Notes under the pieces: model-generated | Databases searched by the model: none | What the model was told of the DNA's origin: nothing | The model's input: the letters and a program-made list of their open reading frames with translations, nothing else | In this document: positions 8,037 through 16,418 of the stretch, piece by piece | Layout: the number at the start of each line of letters is the position of its first letter | Position numbering within the stretch: the first letter of the stretch is position 1 | Program-made: the position numbers and the translations under genes | Source of the DNA: Rhizobium aethiopicum | GTDB lineage: Bacteria; Pseudomonadota; Alphaproteobacteria; Rhizobiales; Rhizobiaceae | Assembly: GCF_900094625.1 (NCBI RefSeq) | Contig: NZ_FMAJ01000029.1 | Span: 1 to 38,394 of the forward strand | Length of the DNA: 38,394 nucleotides | Direction of reading: 5' to 3'

Positions 8037-8660
8037 ATGGCTTTCATTCACACCCCCGATGCATCCGCCAGCGAAAAGACGACATCGATGTATGCGTCGG
8101 CCGAGGCGAATTATGGTTACCTGCCGAACATGTACCGTGCCTTCGGCCACCGGCCGGAGGTGATGGAGAGCTGGGCGGGGCTGCTTTCGAGTATTCGCGG
8201 CCATATGAGCCTCCGGCGCTACGAACTGGTGACGCTGGCGGCGGCCAAGGAGCTCAAATCCTCCTATTGCATGCTGGCGCACGGCTCGGTGCTGCTGCGC
8301 GAAGGGTTTACCAGCGACGGACTGACGGCGGTTGTCAACGAGACGGAAAAGGCGCCGATCGATGCCGGCGAGCGCGCGATCATGGCCTTTGCGGCCAAAG
8401 TGGCGCGCGATGCGACGTCGGTCACGCAGCAGGATATAGACGGGCTGAAGAAACACGGGCTGAGCGATGCCGAGATTTTCGACGTCACGGCCGCCGCAGC
8501 GGCGCGGTGTTTCTTCTCGAAAATGCTGGATGCGCTCGGTGCTGCCCCCGACCACGCCTATATCGAACGGCTGGAGCCAAATGTGCGAAAGGCGCTCAGC
8601 GTCGGCCGGGAGGTCGAGCGGCCTTTGGCGCCCTCACCGGCCGGCGGCGCATCGCAATGA
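8037..8660 (+). CDS. AhpD-like / carboxymuconolactone decarboxylase-family protein (peroxidase-related)
   Basis: A 207-aa all-helical protein of the AhpD/CMD superfamily, in the subgroup usually named uncharacterised peroxidase-related enzymes. The core reads YELVTLAAAKELKSSYCMLAH; Cys78 and His82 match the peroxidatic Cys and His of AhpD, but the first Cys of the CxxC pair is serine (Ser75), so a classic dithiol cycle inside one chain is not possible. It uses the second of two nearby ATGs, which has GGAGG eight bases upstream. It follows the histidine kinase by 63 bases on the same strand and may share its transcript. It may act in peroxide or thiol chemistry; the substrate is not known. Confidence 0.85.
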   Translation: MAFIHTPDASASEKTTSMYASAEANYGYLPNMYRAFGHRPEVMESWAGLLSSIRGHMSLRRYELVTLAAAKELKSSYCMLAHGSVLLREGFTSDGLTAVVNETEKAPIDAGERAIMAFAAKVARDATSVTQQDIDGLKKHGLSDAEIFDVTAAAAARCFFSKMLDALGAAPDHAYIERLEPNVRKALSVGREVERPLAPSPAGGASQ

Positions 8661-8681
8661 TGCGATGACGGGTGGCGCCTG

Positions 8682-9728
8682 CTACTCTTCCGGCTTATCG
8701 GCGAAATGCCGGATCGCAAATTCGGCAATATTCTGGCTCGAGCGATCGGCATCGTCGAGCATCGCGGGAAACAACTGCCACTGATGCGGCATGCCCGGCC
8801 AGACCTCGGTGGTGACATCCACTCCCTCCCGGCGCGCTTTGTCGGCCAGGCGCAGCGTGTCGTCAAGCAGGGCTTCACCGGAGCCGACCTGCAGCAACAG
8901 CGGCGGAAAGCCAGTCATGTCGGCATAAAGCGGTGATGCCTGAGGATCGGTCGCAGACCGGCTGCCGAGATAGGCCTTGCGCAAAGTCTCGACCCACGCC
9001 TTGTCGACCAGCTGATCGCTGCCGGCATTCGACGTCATCGATCCGCCCGTCGCGGCAAGATCAGTGATCGGGCTCAGCGCAATTACCGCGGCCGGCATCG
9101 GTTTTGCCGCCTGCTTCTGCCGCAGCACCGTCTCGAGCGCGATATTGCCGCCGGCACCGTCTCCTGCCACGACGACATTCTCATTGCGATAGCCATTATC
9201 GAGAAGCCAGCGATAGGCGGTCAGCGCGTCGTTGATCTGGGCGGGATAGGTATATTCCGGCATCAGCCGATAATTGATCAGAAGCACATCGCTCGATGCC
9301 GCCTTGGCGAGCGAACCGGCGAACAGGCTGTGGGTGCGGATGGAACCGCCTGAAAAGCCGCCGCCATGAATGTAGAGAACCACCCTTTTGCCGATCGGGT
9401 GGTGAAGCCGGGCGGGCCACATCAGCTCGCCATCCACACCGTCCGCATCGACCTGCCGGACCTGGATACGCGTCGGCCCCGGCATGGTGTCCATAAGCCT
9501 GGCGAAAGCCGCCCTTCGCTCTTGCAAGCTGTCGGCGTCGGCAAAGTGCTGCTTCCAGAGGCCGAGCAGTTTTTCGACCTGAGCGCGCGAGGCCTGGCTT
9601 TGCGGCGCAATGTCTCCGCCCAGCGCCATCGGCGCCGAAAGCATCAGGGCGGCCAAGACGGGAAACAGATATCCGCGCCGCTTCCGCGCTCTTCGACCTG
9701 CATTTGACAAAATCCGCCCCTTCATCAA
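8682..9728 (-). CDS. HSL-family alpha/beta hydrolase homologue with catalytic Ser replaced by Gly
   Basis: A 348-aa member of the hormone-sensitive-lipase (GDxAG) esterase family with an Arg-rich N-terminus and hydrophobic segment (YLFPVLAALMLSAPMALGG), so it is probably exported or membrane anchored. The oxyanion motif HGGG (121-124), the Asp region LLDD (287-290) and His315 in GMPHQW are intact. The nucleophile motif, normally GDSAGGN, reads GDGAGGN: residue 191 is Gly, codon GGT at 9156-9158 (minus). Without the Ser the usual ester hydrolysis should fail, so this is either a non-catalytic binding protein, a recently inactivated enzyme or a sequencing error (AGT to GGT is one change). The ATG at 9728 is followed immediately by a second ATG. 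Confidence 0.85.
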   Translation of the reverse strand: MMKGRILSNAGRRARKRRGYLFPVLAALMLSAPMALGGDIAPQSQASRAQVEKLLGLWKQHFADADSLQERRAAFARLMDTMPGPTRIQVRQVDADGVDGELMWPARLHHPIGKRVVLYIHGGGFSGGSIRTHSLFAGSLAKAASSDVLLINYRLMPEYTYPAQINDALTAYRWLLDNGYRNENVVVAGDGAGGNIALETVLRQKQAAKPMPAAVIALSPITDLAATGGSMTSNAGSDQLVDKAWVETLRKAYLGSRSATDPQASPLYADMTGFPPLLLQVGSGEALLDDTLRLADKARREGVDVTTEVWPGMPHQWQLFPAMLDDADRSSQNIAEFAIRHFADKPEE

Positions 9729-10009
9729 TCTCTCCCGAAGATGCTGCCGATGGCCGCATCTTTGGCCGCTTCGCCCGCAGGAGTCAAAAGGGTGACAAAC
9801 GCAAACTTCCGCTTTTCACGTCACCGACGAGCAGCCTGAGGCCGGCGCGCGGCAGCTGCCCACCTGCTGCAGGCTGATCGGGCTATCATTGGAAAAAATC
9901 GACAATCGCTGTCAGCGCGGCTTGCCATCTGTCGGGCTTCCATCGGAAATGGGCTCTCGCCCTGCCCTCAACGCCCGTGCTTCTCCTCGCGTAGGAATGA
10001 AAGATACCG

Positions 10010-10573
10010 ATGATCACCATTTACCTTGCCGGCCCGGAAGTCTTTCTTCCCGATGCAATGCCCATCATGGCGGAAAAACGCCGGTTGGCGCGCCAGTTCG
10101 GCTTCGAACCGACCGGTCCCGGCAGCGACGAAAACCAGACGCCGATAAAGCGGACGGCTGCGGAGATCTACGCCCGCAACGACATCGCCATGCGCCGGGC
10201 CGAAATCTGCCTCGCCAACATCACTCCTTTTCGGGGCGTCAGCGCCGATCCGGGCACGGTCTACGAAATCGGCTTCATGATTGCTCTCGGAAAATCGGTA
10301 TTCGCCTATACCAATCACCCCGACGACTACGGGCTGCGCGTTCGCTCGATCTGGTATGAGGGAAGGGAGACTGATGAGACGAGCGGGCGGCCACGCGGGC
10401 CTGATGGCATCGCCATCGAAAATCACGGCATGGCCGACAATCTGATGATCGACGGAGGCGTCGAGGCGGCGGGAGGCAAGGTATTCCGCGCAGCCGCCCT
10501 GCCGGCGGATCCTGCACGTGACCTGGCGACTTATGTCGAGGCGCTTCAGACGATCGTTGGCAGGCGCGGGTAG
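10010..10573 (+). CDS. Nucleoside 2-deoxyribosyltransferase
   Basis: A 187-aa enzyme that exchanges the base of 2'-deoxyribonucleosides through a covalent deoxyribosyl-enzyme, part of nucleoside salvage. Family motifs are clear: the N-terminal IYLAGPEVFLP, the Asp/Arg region of ARNDIAMRRAEICLANITPFRG, and SADPGTVYEIGFMIALG, where Glu86 is the expected nucleophile and Asp80 a partner. Length agrees with the family. The ATG at 10010 has only a modest AGGAA upstream. It stands alone between two minus-strand genes; the 281-base region before it contains no other gene that I can support. Confidence 0.9.
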   Translation: MITIYLAGPEVFLPDAMPIMAEKRRLARQFGFEPTGPGSDENQTPIKRTAAEIYARNDIAMRRAEICLANITPFRGVSADPGTVYEIGFMIALGKSVFAYTNHPDDYGLRVRSIWYEGRETDETSGRPRGPDGIAIENHGMADNLMIDGGVEAAGGKVFRAAALPADPARDLATYVEALQTIVGRRG

Positions 10574-10585
10574 GATTAGGCTCTT

Positions 10586-11473
10586 TCACTCCGCCCTGAT
10601 CGCATCGATCACCGCCCTGAAGCCCGCAGACATGTGGCGGCGGCTCGGATAATAGAGATAGAGCGGTTCCTCCGGCTGACACCAGTCATCGAGGACCTGG
10701 ATGAGTTTGCCGTCGGCAACCGCCCTTTCGACGCGAGGCTCCCAGATATAGGCAAGGCCGACGCCGCCAAGCGCTGCCTGCATCATCAGCTCGTGATCAT
10801 CGAGCGAAAGCGCTCCGGTCGGCTGGAAACTCACCGTCCGACCATCCTTCTCGAATTCCCAGGCATAACGTGCACCGGAGGGAAACATGTTCTGGATGCA
10901 GAGGTGGCGCTTGAGCTCGTAAGGCGTTTGCGGCTTCGGGCGCCTCTCGAAATAGGCGGGTGAACCGACGACGACCAGGCGGATGCGCGGCTTGATGCGT
11001 AACGCGATCATACCTTCAGTGAGGCGCTCGCCGAAACGGATGCCGGCATCAAAACCTTCCTCGACGATGTCGACCAGCCTGTCCGTCGCGTTGATTTCCA
11101 GCTGCAAATTGGGATTGCGTTGAAGCAACGGGGCGATGACGCGGCCGATGACGAAGGGACCGATCGAATTCGGCACGTTGATCCTTACCCTGCCGAACGG
11201 CGTGTCGCGGTAGCGGTTCAGCGCATCGAGCGCGGCTGTCATCTCCCCGAAAGCCGGAGCGATATGTGAGAATAGGAGTTCTCCGGCTTCGGTCAGCGAA
11301 ACGCTGCGTGTCGTACGATTGAGCAGGCGGATAGCAATTCGGTCTTCCAGATTGAGCACGGCATGGCTGATGGCAGAGGCTGTTACGCCCCGTTCCTCTC
11401 CTGCTTTGCGGAAGCTCTTGTGTCGCGCTACGGCCGCGAAGGCCGCTAATTCGGAAAGTTCGGTTGCACGCAT
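10586..11473 (-). CDS. LysR-family transcriptional regulator
   Basis: A 295-aa LysR regulator: winged HTH at the N-terminus (LAAFAAVARHKSFRKAGEE, then TASAISHAVLNLEDRI and LLNRTTRSVSLTEAG), then the effector-binding domain (GRVRINVPNSIGPFVIGRVI, FDAGIRFGERL, the DDHELMMQAALGGVGLAYI segment). It belongs to the large group of LysR proteins that control a divergently transcribed oxidoreductase. Here a short-chain dehydrogenase gene starts 114 bases away on the opposite strand, so it probably controls that gene and itself. Its ATG at 11473 gives the normal start of the HTH. The inducer is unknown. Confidence 0.92.
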   Translation of the reverse strand: MRATELSELAAFAAVARHKSFRKAGEERGVTASAISHAVLNLEDRIAIRLLNRTTRSVSLTEAGELLFSHIAPAFGEMTAALDALNRYRDTPFGRVRINVPNSIGPFVIGRVIAPLLQRNPNLQLEINATDRLVDIVEEGFDAGIRFGERLTEGMIALRIKPRIRLVVVGSPAYFERRPKPQTPYELKRHLCIQNMFPSGARYAWEFEKDGRTVSFQPTGALSLDDHELMMQAALGGVGLAYIWEPRVERAVADGKLIQVLDDWCQPEEPLYLYYPSRRHMSAGFRAVIDAIRAE

Positions 11474-11587
11474 TGCTGAATATTGCTCATCATAGTCTCA
11501 TCAATAACGAATCTTATACATCACCGGGATTTCGGTCAAATTCGCTTGGTCAGCACAGAGATGCGACGTCAACAGAAGGAATTCGTC

Positions 11588-12439
11588 ATGAAAGTCTGGT
11601 TCATCACTGGTGCATCCCGCGGTTTCGGCGCGCTGATGACGAAGGAAGCACTCGCAGCGGGCGACGCCGTCATCGCCACCGCCCGCAACCCCAGGACCAT
11701 CACCGACCAGTTCGGGGACCATCCGAATCTGCTGGCCTTCGCCCTCGATGTCGCCAACGAGGCGCAGGCGAAAGAGGCTGCGGCCGCCGGTATCGCCCGC
11801 TTCAGCCGTATCGATGTTCTTGTCAATAATGCCGGATATGGCCTGCTCGGCGCCGTCGAGGAAGCCACAGCCGAAGAGATCGAAAAGATCTATGCCACCA
11901 ATGTTTTCGGCCTCCTGAAGGTGACACGCGCCGTGCTGCCCTATATGCGCCGCCAGCGTTCCGGCCACGTCCTGAACTTCTCCTCGATCGGCGGCTATTT
12001 CGGCTATCCCGGCTGGGGCGTCTACGGCTCGACCAAGTTCGCCGTCGAGGGGCTGTCGGAATCCATGGCCGCCGAACTCGAACCTTTCGGCATCAAGGTG
12101 ACGATCGTCGAGCCCGGCTTCTTCCGCACGGACTTCCTCGCCGATACCTCGCTGGCGATAAGTCCTGCCTCCATCGCCGATTATGAAGGCACGCCGGCCG
12201 GAGACATGCGCAGTTTCGCCGCCGACGCCAATCACGCCCAGCCCGGCAACCCAGCCAAGCTCGCTGCCGGCATCATGACGATGGTCAACTCGGTCAACCC
12301 GCCGCTGCGCATGCCGTTCGGCAGCGACACGGTCGCCATGATCGAGGCGCAGCACGCGAGTGTCGAAAAGGAGCTGTCCGTCTGGCGCGAGCTTGCCGTC
12401 TCCACGGATTTTAGCAGGGACGCAACGGCTGGGGCCTGA
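11588..12439 (+). CDS. Short-chain dehydrogenase/reductase (SDR)
   Basis: A 283-aa classical SDR using NAD(P)H. It shows the cofactor glycine motif TGASRGFG (7-14), NNAG (80-83), and the catalytic Ser133, Tyr146 and Lys150 (VYGSTKFAVEG). ATG 11588 is chosen because AGAAGGA precedes it and the Rossmann strand starts at residue 2; an in-frame ATG at 11483 would add 35 residues reaching into the regulatory gap. Proteins of this form reduce or oxidise small hydroxyl or carbonyl compounds; the substrate cannot be given. It is divergent from the LysR gene, its probable regulator. Confidence 0.9.
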   Translation: MKVWFITGASRGFGALMTKEALAAGDAVIATARNPRTITDQFGDHPNLLAFALDVANEAQAKEAAAAGIARFSRIDVLVNNAGYGLLGAVEEATAEEIEKIYATNVFGLLKVTRAVLPYMRRQRSGHVLNFSSIGGYFGYPGWGVYGSTKFAVEGLSESMAAELEPFGIKVTIVEPGFFRTDFLADTSLAISPASIADYEGTPAGDMRSFAADANHAQPGNPAKLAAGIMTMVNSVNPPLRMPFGSDTVAMIEAQHASVEKELSVWRELAVSTDFSRDATAGA

Positions 12440-12460
12440 GCAGCCAAGACCGATGCCAAT

Positions 12461-12510
12461 GCCGCCGCATCCGGATTTCCGCATGCGGCGGCAGCACCAT
12501 CGAGATGGTG
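12461..12510 (+). terminator. Tandem hairpins after the SDR gene
   Basis: Two hairpins follow the dehydrogenase stop: GCCGCCGCAT / ATGCGGCGGC (10-bp perfect stem, 12-base loop, 12461-12492) and CACCAT / ATGGTG (12495-12510). There is no T-run, so termination would be inefficient or factor-dependent; they separate the SDR gene from the next gene on the same strand. Confidence 0.4.
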
Positions 12511-12599
12511 GAAAGAACGCATTGCGGCAAATTGGCATTCGCCTCTCGCCGGGGATGGCCTAGATGTAAGTCAGACCGTGACCCGTGAAGAGGCAACGC

Positions 12600-13604
12600 A
12601 TGTCCATCAAAACCATCTGTATTTACGGTGCCGGAGCCCTCGGCGGCGCCATCGCCGCCAAGCTCGTAAACAGTAAAGATAGCGACATCGAGGTCTCCGT
12701 CGTCGCACGCGGGGCGCATCTCGATGCGATTCGCCGCGATGGCCTCAGCCTGCAGGAGGCCGATGCGGAAACCCCACTCACGGTGCGCGTGATCGCAACC
12801 GAAGATCCGAAAACATTGCCGGCGCAGGACCTCGTCATCACTGGCCTCAAGGGGCATCAGTTACCGCCTGCCGCCGAGGGGATCGCAGCCCTGCTCAAGC
12901 AGGGCACCCGCGTCGTCATGATCCTGAACGGCATTCCGTGGTGGTATTTCCATCGTGATACAAGGAGCAGACATGCGGAGCTGCAATTCGACGAGCTCGA
13001 TCCCGGCGGCAGGCTCTGGCGGCTGATCGGACCGGAACGCGTGATCGGATGCGTCGCCTATCAAGGCGCGGAAGTGGTCAGCCCGGGTGAGATCCGGCTT
13101 TCCCACAAAGGCCGCTTCGTGCTTGGCGAGCCCTCCGGCGAAATGTCTGCCGACCTCGCAGCGATATCGGCGCTGCTGACCGGCGCCGATCTCAGTATCT
13201 CGACCACGCCGGACATCCGCAGTGAAATCTGGAGCAAGTTGATGGGCAACGCCGCCTTCAACCCGATCAGCGCTCTGACACGGGCGCTGATGACAGATAT
13301 CCTGGCAGACCCGGCGCTCATGGACATGGTCAGCAGGGTTATGAAGGAAGTGCTCGCTGTCGGCGAGTCGATCGGCGTGGATTTCGCCATGTCGGTCGAG
13401 CAGCGGCTGGAGCAATCGCGCCACATCGGCGGCGTTCGAACCTCGATGCTGCAGGATTTGCTCGGCGGCAAGGCGCTGGAAATTGCGCCGCTTGTGGGTA
13501 TGCTGGTGGCGCTCGGACGCCTGACTGCCGTTTCGACTCCGGTATCGGAGACGATCCTGGCGCTGGTGACGCAGCTGGATCGGGAAAACCGGCGCGGCAA
13601 CTGA
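12600..13604 (+). CDS. Ketopantoate reductase (PanE/ApbA) family protein
   Basis: A 334-aa NADPH-dependent 2-dehydropantoate 2-reductase family member. It has the N-terminal Rossmann motif IYGAGALGG, and the C-terminal catalytic region SEIWSKLMGNAAFNPISALT, in which Lys213, Asn217 and Asn221 show the spacing of the E. coli PanE Lys and Asn residues. It is about 30 residues longer than E. coli PanE. ATG 12600 has GAAGAGG six bases upstream; a GTG five codons earlier is less likely. No pantothenate gene is nearby and rhizobia have several paralogues, so it may reduce a different 2-oxo acid; the family is certain, the substrate is not. Confidence 0.85.
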   Translation: MSIKTICIYGAGALGGAIAAKLVNSKDSDIEVSVVARGAHLDAIRRDGLSLQEADAETPLTVRVIATEDPKTLPAQDLVITGLKGHQLPPAAEGIAALLKQGTRVVMILNGIPWWYFHRDTRSRHAELQFDELDPGGRLWRLIGPERVIGCVAYQGAEVVSPGEIRLSHKGRFVLGEPSGEMSADLAAISALLTGADLSISTTPDIRSEIWSKLMGNAAFNPISALTRALMTDILADPALMDMVSRVMKEVLAVGESIGVDFAMSVEQRLEQSRHIGGVRTSMLQDLLGGKALEIAPLVGMLVALGRLTAVSTPVSETILALVTQLDRENRRGN

Positions 13605-13618
13605 CCGCGAGGAGAAAG

Positions 13619-13655
13619 GCGGCCGGGAAAATCCCGGCCGCATCGTTTATTTTCC
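13619..13655. terminator. Bidirectional terminator between convergent genes
   Basis: GCGGCCGGGA and TCCCGGCCGC form a perfect 10-bp G/C-rich stem with a 3-base AAA loop, followed on the plus strand by a T-rich tract (TTTATTTT) and on the minus strand by CTTTCTCC. It lies between the stops of the PanE-family gene (plus) and the alpha/beta hydrolase gene (minus) and probably ends both transcripts. Confidence 0.8.
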
Positions 13656-14594
13656 GAGCTTCTCGGCCCAGGACGGCGCCTTGCCGCCGCCGTCGAGGAA
13701 GGTCATCGCCATATTCGCCATGAGGGGTGAGGCGAAAGTCTCGTAATGGGTGAGATCGGGCAGGATCGCCAGCCGGTTTGTCGACATGTTTTCCCGCATC
13801 CAGCCGGCATCACGCAGCCCGCCGCCAAGCTTCTGATAGAAGTCGACGATGTGCTCGGGCCGGATCATGTCGGCATCGCCGTACATCAGCATAACCGGCA
13901 TGGTGAGCTTCGCGACGGCATCGCCATAATCATTGGGCTCGCGCATCAGCGCGCCCATGGCGTCAAGCAGTTTCGGAAATTCGGACACATCAGGCGCCAC
14001 CGCCTTGTAGGAGAGGAACATCGGCGTGTCCTTCATCATCTCTGCCATGCCGGCGCCGACGGCCGCCTGCTGCGGCAGCATCTCCGGAAAGAAGCCATTC
14101 TGGGCATAGGGAGCCGAGAGAATCACCAGGCGGCGCACCTGGTCCGGCGCGTTCGCCGCCATGTGGAGGGCCACGCCGCCACCGAAAGAATAACCGAGGA
14201 CATCGAGCTTCTCGTAACCGAGCTGCTTCACCAGGACCGCGAGATCGGCGCCTATTGCCGGAAGCTCGATCGGCCGGTCACCGAGGGGCGTGCGGCCATG
14301 GCCCTGCAGATCGACGGCGATCACCTGCCGGTGGTCCGTGAAGACAGGCATTACGGGCGTAAACATCTCGATCTGCCCAAGTCCGCCGTGAAGCAGAAGC
14401 AGCGGTTCGCCCTCGCCGCGGATCTCGTAATAATAATCGATGCCGTTGACCGGCACCCTTCCCTTCCTGACGATCGGCGCGATGATCTTGTGATCCTCGA
14501 CAACAGGCGTAGCGCCGCCAGCAACTGATATATCCGGCGCCGCCAGGAGTGCGGCAGCCGTTGCAATCATCGAAATCAGCGTCATCTTCGACAT
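13647..14594 (-). CDS. Exported alpha/beta hydrolase
   Basis: A 315-aa alpha/beta-fold hydrolase with a signal peptide (MSKMTLISMIATAAALLAAP). The catalytic set appears complete: HGG oxyanion segment (69-71), nucleophile Ser136 in GYSFGG, acid Asp240/242 in MYGDAD, and His283 in LTHYE. The start at 14594 has AAGGA and GGAG just upstream and begins the signal peptide directly; an in-frame ATG at 14777 would add a charged stretch before it. It probably hydrolyses an ester, lactone or similar bond in the periplasm; no neighbour indicates which. Unlike the HSL-like protein nearby, its nucleophile is present. Confidence 0.87.
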   Translation of the reverse strand: MSKMTLISMIATAAALLAAPDISVAGGATPVVEDHKIIAPIVRKGRVPVNGIDYYYEIRGEGEPLLLLHGGLGQIEMFTPVMPVFTDHRQVIAVDLQGHGRTPLGDRPIELPAIGADLAVLVKQLGYEKLDVLGYSFGGGVALHMAANAPDQVRRLVILSAPYAQNGFFPEMLPQQAAVGAGMAEMMKDTPMFLSYKAVAPDVSEFPKLLDAMGALMREPNDYGDAVAKLTMPVMLMYGDADMIRPEHIVDFYQKLGGGLRDAGWMRENMSTNRLAILPDLTHYETFASPLMANMAMTFLDGGGKAPSWAEKLGK

Positions 14595-14776
14595 GTCCTT
14601 GCTCCAAGTTTGCATCGATACCGCAAGGACGGCGGCGATCATCCCTTTCCGACACCGCCCCCGAAATTTCTGCCGACCCAAGCAGGCGGCATGGGCTGGA
14701 GGGCCGATTTCCAACTTTTCATTAACCCGCGTGCTGGTAAAATCTCGTCGCCACGATTTCAGACGCTGCGAGACCA

Positions 14777-15088
14777 ATGCCGAAACCGAATTTCCGCTTC
14801 ACCCATTACGATCTCAAGGAACAGCGAGCCGGAGCGATCGTCGAGGTGTCGTTGAATGCGGTGAACAATGTTCGTCTGATGACGGCGCCGAATTTCCAGC
14901 GCTTCACCGAGGTTCTCGATTTCAAGTATATCGGCGGAGTGGCGCGCAAGTCGCCCGTCAAGCTTGCCGTTCCTGAAAGCGGCCACTGGCATGTCGTCGT
15001 CGATATGGAAGGCCACCACGGCCTTGCCGAATCCACCGTCAAGGTGATCGCCGCGCCAGCCAATCAGAAGACACCGCGTTCCTCCTAA
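14777..15088 (+). CDS. DUF1883 domain protein
   Basis: A 103-aa protein that is almost entirely one DUF1883 domain (FTHYDLKEQRAGAIVEVSL, a central FKYIGGVARKSP, and SGHWHVVVDMEGH). It has no signal peptide or membrane segment. Small stand-alone DUF1883 proteins are common in rhizobia; in other bacteria this domain is joined to TIR domains, but none is attached here. Function is not known. It lies between two minus-strand genes, so it is probably a single transcription unit whose promoter overlaps the upstream hydrolase leader. Confidence 0.82.
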   Translation: MPKPNFRFTHYDLKEQRAGAIVEVSLNAVNNVRLMTAPNFQRFTEVLDFKYIGGVARKSPVKLAVPESGHWHVVVDMEGHHGLAESTVKVIAAPANQKTPRSS

Positions 15089-15101
15089 CATTCAGGCGAG
15101 G

Positions 15102-16418
15102 TCAGCGCGGATTGCGCTCCTTGCGAAGCTTCGCCCACCATTCCAGCCGCTTCCGAATATCGCGTTCAAAACCGCGTTCGGGTGGATCGTAGAAGGTCTG
15201 GCGGCCCATTTTTTCCGGGAAATAATCCTGGCCGGAAAAGGCGTCCGGTTCGTCATGGTCATAGCGATAACCTTCGCCGTAGCCCTCGCCCTTCATCAGC
15301 TTGGTCGGCGCATTGAGGATATGCTTGGGCGGCAGCAGCGAACCGTTCTGCTTCGCAGCCTGGCTTGCGGCCTTGAAGGCGGTATAGACGGCATTCGATT
15401 TCGGCGCGGTGGCGAGATAGACGCAAGCTTGAGCGAGCGCCAGTTCGCCTTCAGGCGAACCGAGATAATCATAGGCATCCTTGGCGGCGTTGCAGATTAC
15501 CAGCGCCTGCGGATCGGCAAGCCCGATATCCTCCACCGCCATGCGCACCAGACGCCGGCCGAGATAGAGTGGATCTTCGCCGGCATCGAACATGCGGGCG
15601 AGATAATAGAGCGCAGCATCGGGGTCTGAACCGCGCACGGATTTATGCAGCGCCGAAATCAGATTGTAATGGCCGTCCTGAGCCTTGTCATAGACCGGGG
15701 CGCGGCGCTGGACGATACGCGTCAGGCCTTCGGTGTCGAAGCTCTCGCCCTCGCGCGCGGCACGCCACACCTCTTCGGCAAGCGTCAGCACGGCGCGGCC
15801 GTCGCCATCCGCCATGCGGATCAGGCTGGCGCGCGCCTCGTCGGTCAGCGGCAACGGCTTTTGCTCGATCGCCTCGGCGCGCGTCAGCAGTTCCTCGAGA
15901 CTCTCCTCGTCATGCGATTTGAAGGTCAGGACGCGGGCGCGCGACAACAGAGCGGCGTTGAGCTCGAAGGACGGATTTTCGGTAGTGGCGCCGACCAGGA
16001 TGACGGTGCCGTCCTCCATTACAGGCAGGAAACTGTCCTGCTGGGCACGGTTGAAGCGATGGATCTCGTCGACGAACAGCAGCGTCTGACGGCCATCCAT
16101 GCGCCGCATGCGAGCCGCCTCGAACACCTTCTTTAGGTCGGCGACGCCGGAAAAGATCGCCGATATCTGCTCGAAGGCCAGCCCCGCCTCGCCGGAAAGC
16201 AGCCGCGCCACCGTCGTCTTGCCGGTGCCGGGCGGCCCCCAGAAGATCATCGAGCCGAGCGAACCGCTTTCGATCATGCGTTTCAGCACGCCGTCCTCAC
16301 CGGTCAGATGTTCCTGACCGGTGACATCGGCGAGCGTCTTCGGCCGCAGCCGGTCGGCAAGCGGCCGCCTGGCGGCAACCTCCTCCGGAACACGCGGCGC
16401 GAAGAGATCATTGCTCAT
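15102..16418 (-). CDS. rarA: Replication-associated recombination protein A (AAA ATPase)
   Basis: A 438-aa RarA/MgsA (WRNIP1 family) ATPase that acts at stalled replication forks. Seen in the sequence: the N-terminal PLADRLRPKTLADVTGQEHL, Walker A GPPGTGKTT (61-69), Walker B LLFVDEIHRF, sensor segment VGATTENPSFELNAALLSRARV, and the C-terminal domain with YYLARMFDAGEDPLYLGRRLVRMAVEDIGLADP. It starts four bases before the end of the Deg protease gene (ATGA overlap), so the two are co-transcribed and translationally coupled. Length is normal for the family. Confidence 0.95.
   Translation of the reverse strand: MSNDLFAPRVPEEVAARRPLADRLRPKTLADVTGQEHLTGEDGVLKRMIESGSLGSMIFWGPPGTGKTTVARLLSGEAGLAFEQISAIFSGVADLKKVFEAARMRRMDGRQTLLFVDEIHRFNRAQQDSFLPVMEDGTVILVGATTENPSFELNAALLSRARVLTFKSHDEESLEELLTRAEAIEQKPLPLTDEARASLIRMADGDGRAVLTLAEEVWRAAREGESFDTEGLTRIVQRRAPVYDKAQDGHYNLISALHKSVRGSDPDAALYYLARMFDAGEDPLYLGRRLVRMAVEDIGLADPQALVICNAAKDAYDYLGSPEGELALAQACVYLATAPKSNAVYTAFKAASQAAKQNGSLLPPKHILNAPTKLMKGEGYGEGYRYDHDEPDAFSGQDYFPEKMGRQTFYDPPERGFERDIRKRLEWWAKLRKERNPR

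Noticed and set aside
11474..11587. Possible LysR binding site in the LysR-SDR gap
   Set aside because: Only a 7-base direct repeat (CTCATCA twice) and ATTG / CAAT ends were seen; no convincing T-N11-A dyad, so no site is claimed.
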